A DNA stretch of 64,000 nt from Euryodendron excelsum (GCA_033060915.1 CM065389.1:21648501-21712500), one strand, 5' to 3'; shown: positions 15,236 to 26,368, counted from the first letter of the stretch. Made by a program: numbers and translations. The notes: a model not told the origin generated them from the letters alone.

Positions 15236-15369
15236 AAACATTGTCATTTGAACAATTTAGTTTAATAGTTTTGAAATTTCAAGGGAAAAGTGTTTGAACA
15301 GCAGTTATATGGCATTTTGCATTCCATTATTCATCATTATTGAATCTGGCATGTCTCAACACAAAAATT

Positions 15370-15501
15370 AGATCTGCTGAACATTTAATATGAATTGGAG
15401 GAGAAATAATTGGTCTGAATACTATTGGTAATATTAGATCTGCTAAACATTTAATATGAATTGGAGGAGAAATAATTGGTCTGAATACTATTAGTAATAT
15501 T
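15370..15501. repeat. Two-copy tandem duplication of a 66-bp unit
   Basis: The unit beginning AGATCTGCTGAACATTTAAT (15370-15435) is repeated almost exactly at 15436-15501. I count only two or three differences between the copies. It is non-coding and recent-looking. Confidence 0.95.
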
Positions 15502-16426
15502 TGATTGGCCAATGGCTGGAAATATGTAGATGAAAAGCAATGAGACTTGCATCTCCAACGGCTTCAATAGTTCAATTATTGAGAACACTCGTATCCAACC
15601 AAAACTACTCAAATCATGTAAAATGCAGTCTTCACCAGTTTAATCTATCGAGAAATACTCTAATCCAATCAAAACTACTCAATAATATAAAATGCATGTA
15701 TCAAATACATATATATTTGCATTTTTTTAATTCAACAACTAACAGAAGGTCTCATCCTCCATTGTTCATTACAATCCCAAAAAATTACATTTTCAAACAA
15801 AATAGGTTCATTGTTTTTTTAGATACATTAGATAAGAACCTACCACCTCTTCCACCATGAGAGGAAAGCTTGCTAGAGTTTTTTGGCGCTGAAATACCTT
15901 ACATCGAAGAAATATGATTCCCAACACATGTAAAACAATACTTCTACAAATATAGCATCCTATATTGCTTATTATAGTTTGAAAGAATGAAGAAATTGCA
16001 GCTTGGATATTAGTAAGCAAGATCAGTTAAAAATGTACATCTATAGCAAACTATAAAATCAGAATTTATGTTTTTCTCATTGAAGATAATAAATTAAGAG
16101 TACATTAGAATCTTACCAAAGGACCAGAAGCTTGAAGGGAAAAATTGATCTACAAATCCTAAAAAAACTTATAGATCAATGTGAGGAGGAGAAAAACAGA
16201 GGTAAACTCAATAAGGTATGAAAGATCAACATGCACTGCGAAGCCAATAATTCACCTACAATGATGAACCTAGATCCATTTCAAAGTATGGTAAAAATAA
16301 TTTAATGATGGTATAACAGTTTATTTAAGTTGTTCTTAATTTGCTAAAGAACATAAAGAAAAAGAGTTAAAGAAACACAAAAATATCTAAGATAAATGAG
16401 GATAGTCTACAAAATGAAGAAAATAC

Positions 16427-16461
<35 letters not shown>

Positions 16462-19400
16462 ATAGTTACCCCTGCCTTCTATGACTTTCTTGGTTGCCAT
16501 AAAATGAATAAGGAAAAATATATGAATTGGTGGGTTGATGCAAAAAAATCATAAAAGGGAAGTTCCAATTCTAAAAAATTGAAGTACCAAATTAAGTGCA
16601 ATTATGTACAAGTAAACATAAAAGAGCACATACAAAATTTTTTGCTATTCTTCCAAAAATTAAGATCTCAACAATCTAAAACAGCTAACATAAGTTTTCT
16701 TCTCCCAAAAAGTCTAATTACATCACAAACCATTGTCACTACCAAGCTATATGACAAAAATTAAACCATCACATACAATAGTGCCCAATTTCGATCATTT
16801 TATAACCTATTCATTTGCTGACACTAATGTGGTTCAAATATTCAGTTGGTGAGTTGTGAAATTATTAGTTCTTGTAAAGGAAAATTAATTCTTAACATGG
16901 AACAGTAGTTGAATATAATAGTATAATACATGTCTTGCATAAATGAAAAGAAAGTTGATGCTTTTTCACGATAGCTGATCAACATGAGCAAGCCTATTGA
17001 AGATTGAATTGGAAGTTGCAAAATTGATGCAAATATTTTTGTCTTAGGATCTTCATTGAAGATAATATTTACTCCAAGATACCTGGCAAATTACCTACTC
17101 TTCCCTCCACATGCATTTTGGTTACCATGAACTGAGATCTGAATGAATGTTGGGAGGATCACTGCCTGGTCATGCAATTAATATCAATCCTCGGCTTTGA
17201 GTTTTGGTGGTGTGGTAAATTCCCCACTCTTCCCAATGCATAGCAATGTGGCCATATCTATTCCACACACACAAATAGATAAGAATAGTTGGCCACAATA
17301 CACAACCACTTATACTCCGAAATATAAATCCAATATAAGGACAAAGCCAGCAATCCCTGGCCATTGTAAAGAAAGATAGATTCTAAGCAAGTAATTCTTA
17401 GCTCACGTCCAACAGATATAAACAAGAAGGGAAGGCCAAGGCAACATATAATAAAAGTACACTTTGCAACATCCAAAACAATTACAAATAAATAAGTAAC
17501 TTGCTAAATTATAATTTTTATTCAGTGCTGACATTCCATGTTCAGAGACAAAAGTCATCTTAATCTCTTTTTTGCTTTTTTTCAGGAAGTAGGAAGGAGT
17601 CCAATGACAAGAAATTTAACGTTAAAAACAAAGAAAATGATAGAGGACATTATGATCCTTGAGACAATTACTAAACTCTTTTAGCTTTTCCAAAGTCAAT
17701 TAGAATGATAGCCTTTCATCACTGTTTGGTTCGAAACTTTTGACCTCATGAAATTTTGAATTATTTCTTAGCAATATTTCAAGCAACCAAAAGATATAGA
17801 AGAAAAATAGAAAGACAACAAATATACACACCACTCAAATAACAAATACCAAATAATTTGTTTCTGATTAAGGAAACCAAAAAACAATCATGTCGCATGA
17901 ACATAACCGTAAAACAATAAAAAAAACATAGTAAAAACCAAAACAAAGCATTTGGAATTTAACTCTTACCGAATAAGATTCGCAATCTTTTGTTTCCTAA
18001 AGAGGTGGCCAAAATCTTAATAAATGCTTCAAACCATTCCAGATATCAACAGAAATTATTTGGTATATGTTGTTTGAGTGGTAGATGTCTCTCTAGCAAA
18101 TATCTTGAAGACCGTGCCTGAAAGATGGAATTGACGTTCTTTTTAGTAGATGTCTCTAGCAATTTCCTTTTCATTTTTAATGAAAATTGTCTTGAAGACT
18201 TGACGAAAACATTTTAGTAGCACTTGGTCACAGTGTAAATCATCTTTCTTTCTATTTTTCCTAGGCACATTTTTCTTTTATTCTTAAATTCTGTTAACCC
18301 ATACCTTGAACTCAATTTGAGATCCCACAGTTAAACAGTCCCTTTCTATGTCAAGAATAACATTCAACGCTTCAATTGATTGCTGCTCATTTTCATGTTC
18401 TTGAGTTCATCTATGTGCTTTTTTCTATTCTTGTCGTTTGCTTGTTGGTGATTTTTCATATACTCGGCTTTTCCAACTATTACTCATTTTTTGTTCTTGA
18501 GTTCATCTATGTGGATATCTTCTTCTTCTTCCTTTTTTTTTTTGGTCCATGTATGCTTGTTTTTGGCAAGAGTTTCCTTTTTACTTTTTCTCTCGAGAGT
18601 TTCAGGCTTGTAGTTCTCATCTAGGCTTTTTGTCCATTTCCAGTAAGTCTAGAAGTGGCATTTTCTTTGAGTTGTTCATCCTTTATAGTATTATTTATTT
18701 ATTTATTTTGTTCTTGTGTTCGTCTATGTGTTTCTGCTTATGCTTTTTCCTCATGGTTGTTCATTTTAATTTTGTTAAAGATTTTGTTTTTATTTTCTTG
18801 AGAGTTTTAGGTTTATAGTTCTTGTTTGGATTTTCATCTATTTTTTATTGAACATGAAAGTTGTTTCTTCTTTCAAAAGTTTTGGTGGTTTTTTCAGTTA
18901 GTATATCTCATATTTTTTTTATCTTCAGTTAATCTATGTGTTTTCTTCCATTTCTTCTCTATTGATTCTTATCTTGAGGGATTTCATTTCCATTACCTTG
19001 AAAATTTTACATTAGCATTTCTTGTTTGGTTTTATAAAAAATACATAATATGCAATAACCCAAAATTAAACATTACTACAAAAAAGCTACAAATATCAAG
19101 AGTAACAACTATAATAGGGCTCTCACTAGCGGCTGGTTATTAAAAAAAAAATTAAATTTGACCAAGTCAAGGTTATCACCAAAACACTATAAATTTTTTT
19201 TTTTTTTTAAAAGAATCATATACACAACAAGAACAATAGAAGCATTTCAAAAACAACAATATTTAAACGGACGATTCAAGGTAAATAGATTGAAGTAATA
19301 GTGTGAAAAGAATTCTGAATACCTGAGAATCCAGTGTTCAGAATACTCTGTATAAGAAGCACCCACCAACCTAGATTTATCAATTGTGAAAACAGGAGCA

Positions 19401-19755
19401 AGAGAAAATCTAGCTACGTATATGCAGAGTACATATAAGAGCTTCAGAGAGAGAGAGAGAGACCTGTTGAGAGAGGAGAATAGTTGGGCAGTTGTTCTCT
19501 CCAGTGCTCTTTAAAGCAATGATGAAGATCAACATAACCAAAAGATAAAGACAAAACAAAAAGGAACTTTTGTTAATTTATTTGCCTATAAACATGTAAA
19601 TATATATGCATATAAACACAAATCGAAAGAAAATTACAGAATCAAAGCTAAATCTGAGCAACTGAGAACAATTCAAAGCTAATATGAGAAACCGAGAATG
19701 ACTCTATTACCTCAACAGATTCTAAAACAATCAAAGCTATATAATTATATGTATG

Positions 19756-19792
<37 letters not shown>

Positions 19793-19947
19793 GAATCGCT
19801 GTGTTGAAGTTGATGGCACTTTCTCATCTGTTTACGATTAGTGTGTAGCCCATGCCTATGGAGTTGTCGAGCTGAAGATTTAGCCATGAATTTCTCCAAA
19901 TCTTCGAAAATCTGAACTAATAGAGAATAGAAGAAAAATGGAGAGAG
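15502..19947. other. AT-rich intergenic DNA with microsatellites, no supported gene
   Basis: No gene is supported over 4.4 kb. T-rich frames around 18376-19143 (+ strand) reflect base composition: near-continuous Phe, Leu and Val without a domain. A (CATA)n(TA)n run lies at 16424-16461, (AG)n at 19445-19462, and (TA)n(GA)n at 19755-19792. On the - strand an ATG at 19885-19887 opens a frame starting MAKSSARQLHRHG, about 60 bases from the retrotransposon, but it soon runs into the microsatellite. It is not called as a gene. Confidence 0.45.
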
Positions 19948-20933
19948 TGTTAGTGCAGAAATCTGTAAAAGGAAGAAGAAGATGAATAAACACGTCCAAG
20001 GCATGATTAATATCGCTTTCCTTAAGACGATATTCGCCCCCACCAATTCTCAGAATCTGGTGTGCACCGGGTTAATGGCGAATCGCCTACAGGATACAAT
20101 GGAGCCTAGAAAATTTGTAATTATGACTACATGTTGCACACACGAAATCAGACCCGAATACCCTCTTATTATTAAGTTTGCCAATAATCTGAATGTCTAT
20201 TTTTGTAGAAACAGATTTCAGAGATGATTAACAATAAAAACTAGAAAGAATCAAGAATTATAATACCTTTTAATATAGAGAAAAGTTGTAGGAAAAAAAA
20301 AATATTAATATTGTATGCGAATTTGTCATGTTTTTATAGATATTTTGGTATTTTTTTGGACCAGACATGACTTTTAGAATTCAAATAATAACTGATTTCT
20401 AACAGTCACTTGCAGGTTTAAACACAACCGTCGGATCGCCCCTTTCTAATCTAACGGTGTAGATCGCACCTATTCATTATTTGATCAGATCATTCATCAC
20501 ACATTTATGATCAGATGTGATTCTCACCATACGATCCTTTTTGCTTATTTATCAGCCATCCGATCGTTGATTATCATGATTGACAAAAATCAATGGTCTT
20601 GATTACACGCCACACACGCACGTGCTACGTATCCAAGTGCCAAGTGCGCCACTAAAGCGCCACATTGCGCCACGCGGCTCGCACGCGAGACGTGCGTGTG
20701 GCGCACATGTGGCTTGACACACATGCTCACACTTGAGTGCTACACCCAATCATTGCTCTAAAGCAATACATAGAAAGTTATTGGCATTTATAAATGTTTT
20801 ACCAAACTTCTCACTTTCCAATGTGGAATTCATTTAATAAGGTAATAAAAATTTTCTTCAAAGATAGTCAAAACCATTTTGAAAAACCCCAAAACTACTA
20901 CATATATTATATATTTTGAAAATATTTTCAACA
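19948..20933 (-). repeat. 3' LTR of the copia element
   Basis: 986 bp, same ends as the 5' LTR. The TATA box equivalent is the complement of 20331-20338. Its GC-rich block near 20610-20715 is about 12 bases longer than in the 5' LTR. The left flank is a GA-rich stretch whose last five bases, GAGAG, are the target duplication. Confidence 0.95.
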
Positions 20934-20948
20934 ATCTCCCATCATTTT
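20934..20948 (-). other. Polypurine tract of the copia element
   Basis: In element orientation AAAATGATGGGAGAT directly precedes the TG of the 3' LTR. This is the position and purine-rich composition expected of a polypurine tract that primes plus-strand DNA. Confidence 0.75.
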
Positions 20949-21494
20949 CAAAATAATTTAAAAAACATATCTTGGCCAGATAGGGAAAACTAATGCATAA
21001 ATGAAGGTGTCTTATGGACTTGAACCTTCACTTAGTGATAACACATCAAGGTTAACAAGGATGACATAGTAGGCAAGTTTTGAACTAGCAATCCTATATA
21101 GCTAACCGGACATGTCTCACACATCAGTATTCTCTTCTTTAGGTAAATTCATAAAAGTTGACACGTGGATTGACCTTGTGTCTATATCCTATTTCATGAG
21201 TGCTCTAGAAACTGCCCAAGTCATCATAGAAGCCGGGACCACCTTCGACACTTATATAGGTAGACTTATCTAAAGTGTTCCAGTAATTTAAACACTTCAA
21301 CATAATATGTTATAAGTCTATTAAGAGCTTATTGCTCAACCTTCCCCATTTACATTACTGGTACTAAACACTTTTTCCTTGGGATGAAAAATTTGTACAG
21401 TACTTACAGTCACTACATCTGATGTACTTTGGCTCATTGAACTCAAGACTTGATGTTTCAAGCGTTGAGTCGAGTTTCCACCAATGATGACTGA
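20949..21494 (-). other. copia 3' non-coding region between pol and polypurine tract
   Basis: About 545 bp between the pol stop codon and the polypurine tract. It contains no further open frame, so there is no sign of an envelope-like gene as found in Sireviruses. No repeats are evident. Confidence 0.7.
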
Positions 21495-22319
21495 TCATAT
21501 GGGTCGAAGACCCATCCTTATTGATGTTTTCTTCACTAAGTCCCTTGCAAGTCCTTTAGTAAGCGGATCTGCCAAGTTTTGGCATGATCTCACAAAATCT
21601 ATGGTGATAACTCCATCAGTGAGCATTTGTCTCACACTGCTATGTCTCAGGCCAATGTGCCTAGATTTGTCATTATAAATGTGGCTATATGCTCGTGACA
21701 GTGTAGCCTCACTATCACAATGCAAAGATATAGGTGACATTGGTTTAGACCAAAGAGGAATTTCCAATAACAAATTCCTAAGCCACTCAGCCTCTTTGCT
21801 ACAAGAAGCCAAAGCTATAAACTCTGCAGCCATGGTAGAGTCTGTAATCAAAGTCTGCTTCTTAGAGCCCCAGGAGATAGCTCCTCCACCAAGGAGAAAT
21901 ATTCACCTACTGGTTGATGTATGATCATCTTGATCAAATATCCAACTAGCATCAGTGTACCCTTCAAAAACCGTAGGATACCCACTGTAACATAAACTAT
22001 AATCCATGGTTCCTTTTAGATATTTTAAAACTCTTGTTACAACATTCCAATGACTAGTACCAGGATTACTAGTAAATCTATTAAGTTTACCAACTGCATA
22101 ATCAATGTCAGGTTGTGTGCATGTCATAGCATACATCAAATAACCAATTACCCTATCATACTTCAATTGATCAATAGCTCTACCAGTATTAGGATACAAT
22201 TTCATATTTGAATCAAACGGTGTACTCACAGGTTTGCAATCAAATAACTCAAATCTCCTGAATATTTTTTCTATATAATGTGATTGAGAAAGGACAATTT
22301 CATTAGTGTTTCTTTTAAT
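21495..22319 (-). pseudogene. pol: copia RNase H domain, degenerate
   Basis: Removes RNA from the RNA/DNA hybrid. Readable family motifs in order are STPFDSN, RPDIDYAVGKLNRF-like CTQPDIDYAVG, RVLKYLKGTMDYSL, GYTDASW, then after a break at 21903 AISWGSKKQTLITDSTMAAEF, LHCDSEATLSRA, RHSSVRQML and ADPLTKGL. The polyprotein ends at a stop (21495-21497). The ADPLTKGL motif near the C-terminus is standard for plant copia. Confidence 0.93.
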
Positions 22320-23270
22320 TCAAATACCTAGAATGACATCAGCAATCTCCATGTCTTTCATTTCAAAATTAGATGACAAAAAATTCTTAACTTTTACAAT
22401 GCTATCATAATCAGTACCAAAAATCAACATGTCATCTACATATAAACAAATAATCACACCTTTATCATTATTAAACTTATTATAAACACAATTATCAGAT
22501 TCATATATTTTAAAGCCGTTAGTAACCACAACTTGATCAAATTTCTCATGCCACTGTTTAGGTACTTGTTTAAGTCCGTAAAGAGACTTAACCAACTTAC
22601 AAACTTTATGTTCTTGTCCAGGCATGATAAAACCCTCAGGTTGGTCCATGTAAACTTCTTCATCCAATTCACCATTTAGAAATGCAGTTTTAACATCCAT
22701 TTGGTGAATTTCGAAGTTATAGATAGAAGCTAATGCAATAAGCAACCGGATAGTACTAATTCTAGCAATAGGTGCATAAGTATCAAAATAGTCTATATCT
22801 TCTTGTTGCTTAAAACCTTTAGCAACTAATCTGGCCTTAAACTTGTCTATAGTTCCATCTACCTTCATTTTCTTTTTGAAAATCCATTTACATCCAATAG
22901 GAACAGAACTAGGTGGTAGATCAACTAATTTTCAAGTTTTATTATCCATAATAGAGTCCATTTCATCTTTAATAGCCTTTTTCCAAAAAGCTGAATCTTG
23001 AGACTTCATAGCCTCATCGAATGAAAGAGGGTCAGGTTCTATAGAAGGGGAAACCGAAGTTTGCTTAGAGATAGAATCTCTAGTACCTTCAACCAAATAA
23101 ACAATGAAATCTGGCCCAAAAGACTTTTCAGCCCTTATCCTTTTACCCCTTCTAGGTTCAGAAGATATAATGACATCTTTTTGTGGTTCCAAAGGTGGTT
23201 CCACATGTTTTCTAATCTCATTTATATTGGGAATAGACGTGAATCTATTTTCATAAAAGACTGCATCTCT
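22320..23270 (-). pseudogene. pol: copia reverse transcriptase, degenerate
   Basis: Copies element RNA into DNA. The linker between integrase and RT (SRDAVFYENRF, then EPRRGKRIRAEKSFGPDF) precedes ALSFDEAM-like sequence and KKAIKDEMDSI. A TGG to TGA change in NKTW makes a stop at 22932-22934. The RT proper then follows with KFKARLVAKGF, the first catalytic Asp in QMDVKTAFLNG, and the YVDD box (codons 22431-22442) in ICLYVDDMLIF. A stop at 22320-22322 ends the frame just before the expected thumb. Confidence 0.95.
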
Positions 23271-23330
23271 AGATTAAAAAATGGTATTGATCTCAATTGA
23301 ATCATTATTCTCAATAACAATAAATCTATA

Positions 23331-23889
23331 TCATTTACTATGTTCTGCATATCCTAAGAAATGACATTCAATAGCTTTTTGTCCTAACTTTTTGATCTTA
23401 GGTTTAGGTAATCTAACAATGGCTCTGCAGCCCCAAACTTTAAAATAAGACAAATTAGGCTTTCTTTTATTCCATAACTCATATGAAGACACTTTAGACA
23501 TCTTGTGAGGAACGCGATTTAAAATATAACATACAGTTAACATAGCTTCACCCCAAAAACCATTAAAAAGACCATAATTAAAAAGTATAGCATTAGTCAT
23601 TTCTACTAATGTTTTGTTTTTCCTTTCAGTAACTCCATTTTGTTGTGGAGTGTAAGCCATAGAGATTTCATGGACAATTCCAACAGATTCACAAAATGCA
23701 GGAAAATGATATTCACCTCCCCTATCTAATTTAAGGCATTTAATCTTAGCATTACATTGACATTCAACTTCTATTTTGTAAACTTTAAACTTATCTAAAA
23801 TTTCATCTTTAGCATGTAGTAAATAAATATAACAGAATTTTGTATAATCATCAATGAAAGTCACAAAGTACTTTTTGCCTCCTCTAGTA
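23331..23889 (-). pseudogene. pol: copia integrase core, degenerate
   Basis: Integrates the cDNA into host DNA. The frame from 23864 carries TFIDDYTKFCYIYLL, KLDRGGEY with the second catalytic Asp, and YTPQQNGVTERKNKTL with the catalytic Glu. Asp and Glu are separated by 32 residues instead of the canonical 35. After ILNRVPHKMSKVSSYELW the frame reaches KVWGCRA and then ECHFLGYAEHSK followed by a stop (23331-23333). A further stop lies near 23276. The order of motifs is normal; the frame is broken before and after this block. Confidence 0.92.
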
Positions 23890-24519
23890 GGGGTGCTATG
23901 ATATCACACACATCACTATGAATCAATTCTAACAAAATAGAATTTCTATCAACCTTCGAGAATGGTTTTCTAGTGATTTTAGTATGCATACATATTCTGC
24001 ATTTATCATTCACGTCATTTGCACATTTAGGAATTCATTCTAAGTTAACCATATCATGCATTCTTCTTGAATTAACATGTCCTAAATGAAAATGCCATAA
24101 AGAAAAATAATCAATCATATAAGTAGAAACATTCACTTTATTAATATTAAGCTTGAATATGCCCTCATACAAATATCCTTTTCCAACAAACATCCCTCCT
24201 TTAGTCAAGACAAATTTGTTCGACTCAAATAGAAGTTTAAACCCAAATTTATTAAGAAGACTCCCAGACATCAGATTCTTCCTAACTTCTGGTACATGAT
24301 ATACATCAGTAAGAGTAAGGCTTTTTCTAGAAGTAAACTCTAGATCCATAGATCCTTTTCCCTTGACTGCTGCAGTGGACGAGTTGCCCATGTAAAAAAC
24401 ATTGCCGTCCTCCATGGGTTCATAGGTCTTAAAAGAACTTTTGTCCTTACAAACATGCCTCGTCGCACCAGAGTCAATCCACCATGATTTATTGTCTTTA
24501 AGGATATTAACCTCGGATA
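23890..24519 (-). pseudogene. pol: copia protease and GAG-pre-integrase region, degenerate
   Basis: The aspartic protease active site is WWIDSGATRHVC (DSGA codons 24464-24475). Further on, SLWHFHLGHVNSRRMHDMV is the GAG-pre-integrase domain with the LWHxHLGH zinc-binding pattern. The frame stays open to a stop at 24035-24037, just after HDMVNLE. Past that stop the C..C pair (CANDVNDKCRICMHTK) and the first integrase Asp (HSDVCD near 23905) are still readable. A frameshift follows near 23875. Confidence 0.88.
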
Positions 24520-25367
24520 TCATGGCCACAAATTTCTTCTTAGAGTCTTTAGCATCATTCCCTTTTTGTTTCTTAAAGAGACGACACTCTTTCTTGTAGT
24601 GGCCTTCCTTTTTGCAATAGAAACATGCCCCCTTCTTTTTCTTCTTATTGTGATTCTGGTTGTTTCCAGAATTATTGCTATTGTTACCAGCATTTCTGCC
24701 TCTCTTACGATTGTCTTGTCCAGATTGGAAGGACGATTTTGACCCTTGTCCATCCTCCATCATATGAACCTTGGAGGCATGAGAGCTATGCTTGTCATTA
24801 CTGTCTCTTTTTCAAAATTCCTCCTCAATCCGAAGATGACGGCCCAATTCTTCAAGAGACAGGTTCTCCTTTTTATGTTTAAGACTCTTTTTGTAGTCTT
24901 TCCATGATGATGGAAGCTTGTCCAGAATGGCAGAAATCGTAATGGATTCATCCATTTTCATGTCATACTGATTGAATTGGTTAAGAATATGCATGATTTC
25001 ATGAAATTACTCAATAACAGGACGAGTATCAACCATCTTATAATTGAAAAATTTTGAAGCCAGAAATTTCTTACTAGTGGCGTCCTCCATTAAGTACTTG
25101 GCTTCAAGTGCATCCCATAATTCTTTAGCAGTTCCCTTATTCTGGTATATGTCGAACAGAATATCAGACATTGCATTGCAGATGTGTCCTTGTTTCAGCC
25201 ACAATCTCATCTTCATTTGTAGCAGGCTTGGGGGTGGTGAGAATATACACCACTTTGAGACTGGCAAGTAGGAAGTGCATCTTCTTCTGCCATCTTTTGA
25301 AGTTTGCTCCATCAAAACGGTCTAGTTTCATAAAGTCTACAGAGAACCCTCGTAATGATGCAACCAT
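24520..25367 (-). pseudogene. gag: copia gag, degenerate (nucleocapsid with CCHC zinc knuckle)
   Basis: Encodes the particle-forming protein of the element. The ATG is at 25365-25367 (MVASLRGFSVDF...), and the N-terminal part matches plant copia gag (UBN2-type: FDGANFKRWQKKM, ELWDALEAKY, IDxLPSSWKDYKKSL-like). A frameshift near 25190, a stop at 25007-25009 (family Gln, so CAA to TAA is likely) and a stop at 24812-24814 break the frame. The CX2CX4HX4C zinc knuckle CFYCKKEGHYKKEC is intact at 24584-24625 and follows a Asn/Lys-rich basic linker. The order and spacing are those of plant copia gag; the copy is non-functional. Confidence 0.9.
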
Positions 25368-25373
25368 GATTAA

Positions 25374-25387
25374 AATATCGTCTTAAG
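25374..25387 (-). other. Putative primer-binding site of the copia element
   Basis: In element orientation the LTR ends ...CTAACA, followed by AT and then CTTAAGACGATATT. This is where the primer-binding site belongs, but it is not the TGGTATCAGAGC initiator-Met site usual for plant copia elements. It is perfectly complementary to AATATCGTCTTAAG in U5 of the same element (25463-25476; also 20021-20034 in the other LTR). The gag ATG follows only 22 bases after the LTR. Confidence 0.55.
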
Positions 25388-25389
25388 AT

Positions 25390-26363
25390 TGTTAGTGCAG
25401 AAATCTATAAAAGGAAGAAGAAGATGAATAAACACGTCCAAGACACGATTAATATCGCTTTCCTTAAGACGATATTCCCCCCCACCAATTCTCAGAATCT
25501 GGTGTGCACTGTGTTAATGGCGAATCGCCTCCAAGATACAATGGAGCCCAGAAAATCTGTAATTCTGACTGCGCGTTGCACACACAAAATCAGACCCGAA
25601 TACCCTCTGATTATCAAGTTTGCCAAGAATCTGAATGTCTATTTCTGTAGAAACAGATTTCAGAGATGATTAAGAATAAAAACTAGAAAGAATCAAGAAT
25701 TATAATGCCTTTTAATATAGAGAAAAGTTGCAGGAAAAAAAAATATTAATATTGTCTGCAAATCTGTCATGTTTTTATAGACATTTTAGTGTCTTTTTGG
25801 ACCAAACATGATTGTTAGAATTCAAATAATAACTGAATTCTAACTGTCACTCGCCGGTTTAAACACAGCCGTCGGATCACCCCTTTCTAATCTAACGGTG
25901 TAGATCGCACCTATTCATTGTTTGATCAGATTATTCATCACACATTTATGATCAGATGTGATTCTCACCATACGATCCTTTTTGCTTATGTATTAGCCAT
26001 CCGATCGTTGATTATCATGATTGACAAAAATCAATGGTCTTGATTACACGCCACACATGCACGTGCCACGTGCCCAAGTGCCAAGTGAGCCACTAAAGTG
26101 CCAAATTGCGCCACGTGAGACGTGCGTGTGGCGCACGTGTGGCTTGACACACATGCTCACACTTGAGTGCTACGCTCAATCATTGCTGTAAAGCAATACA
26201 TAAAAAGTTATTGGCATTTATAAATGTTTTACCAAACTTTTCACTTTCCAATGTGGGATTCATTTAATAAGGTAATAAAGACTTTCTTCAAAGCCAATCA
26301 AAACCATTTTGGAAAACCCCAAAACTACTACATATATTACATATTTTGAAAATATTTTCAACA
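25390..26363 (-). repeat. 5' LTR of the copia element
   Basis: 974 bp, beginning TGTTGAAAATATTTTC and ending CTGCACTAACA in element orientation. A TATA box (TATAAAAA, complement of 25772-25779) suggests U3 of about 600 bases and R-U5 of about 350. U3 contains a cluster of ACGTG-core words around 26049-26150. Compared with the other LTR it lacks about 12 bases in that GC-rich part. An 81-codon frame lies antisense to the element at 25424-25669 and is also open in the other LTR. Confidence 0.95.
25772..25779 (-). promoter_or_regulatory. TATA box of the copia 5' LTR
   Basis: TATAAAAA in element orientation, conserved at the same place in the other LTR (20331-20338). It is the only good TATA box in the LTR and would place transcription start near 25745. 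That start is inferred from normal TATA spacing. Confidence 0.6.
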
Positions 26364-26368
26364 GAGAG

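Larger units (their letters stand above)
19948..26363 (-). mobile_element. Full-length, degenerate Ty1/copia LTR retrotransposon
   Basis: A 6,416-bp element with TG...CA ends, two LTRs and a 5-bp target duplication GAGAG (19943-19947 and 26364-26368). Coding order on the - strand is gag, protease, integrase, reverse transcriptase, RNase H. Integrase before RT defines Ty1/copia. A single polyprotein frame was expected, but premature stops and frameshifts break it many times, so it is not autonomous now. Several stops are explained by C-to-T or G-to-A changes (for example the conserved NKTW becoming NKT-stop at 22932), as expected for a methylated, silenced copy. The two LTRs differ moderately (3 differences in the first 64 aligned bases plus small indels), so the insertion is not very recent. 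Confidence 0.97.

Noticed and set aside
18376..19143. Three T-rich + strand frames encoding Phe/Leu/Val-rich peptides
   Set aside because: They look like membrane proteins only because of T-rich composition; no conserved motif and no splice structure.
19648..20046. 132-residue - strand frame crossing the copia LTR edge
   Set aside because: Its N-terminal third is LTR sequence and its C-terminal part is translated microsatellite; only the internal ATG is mentioned as a weak possibility.
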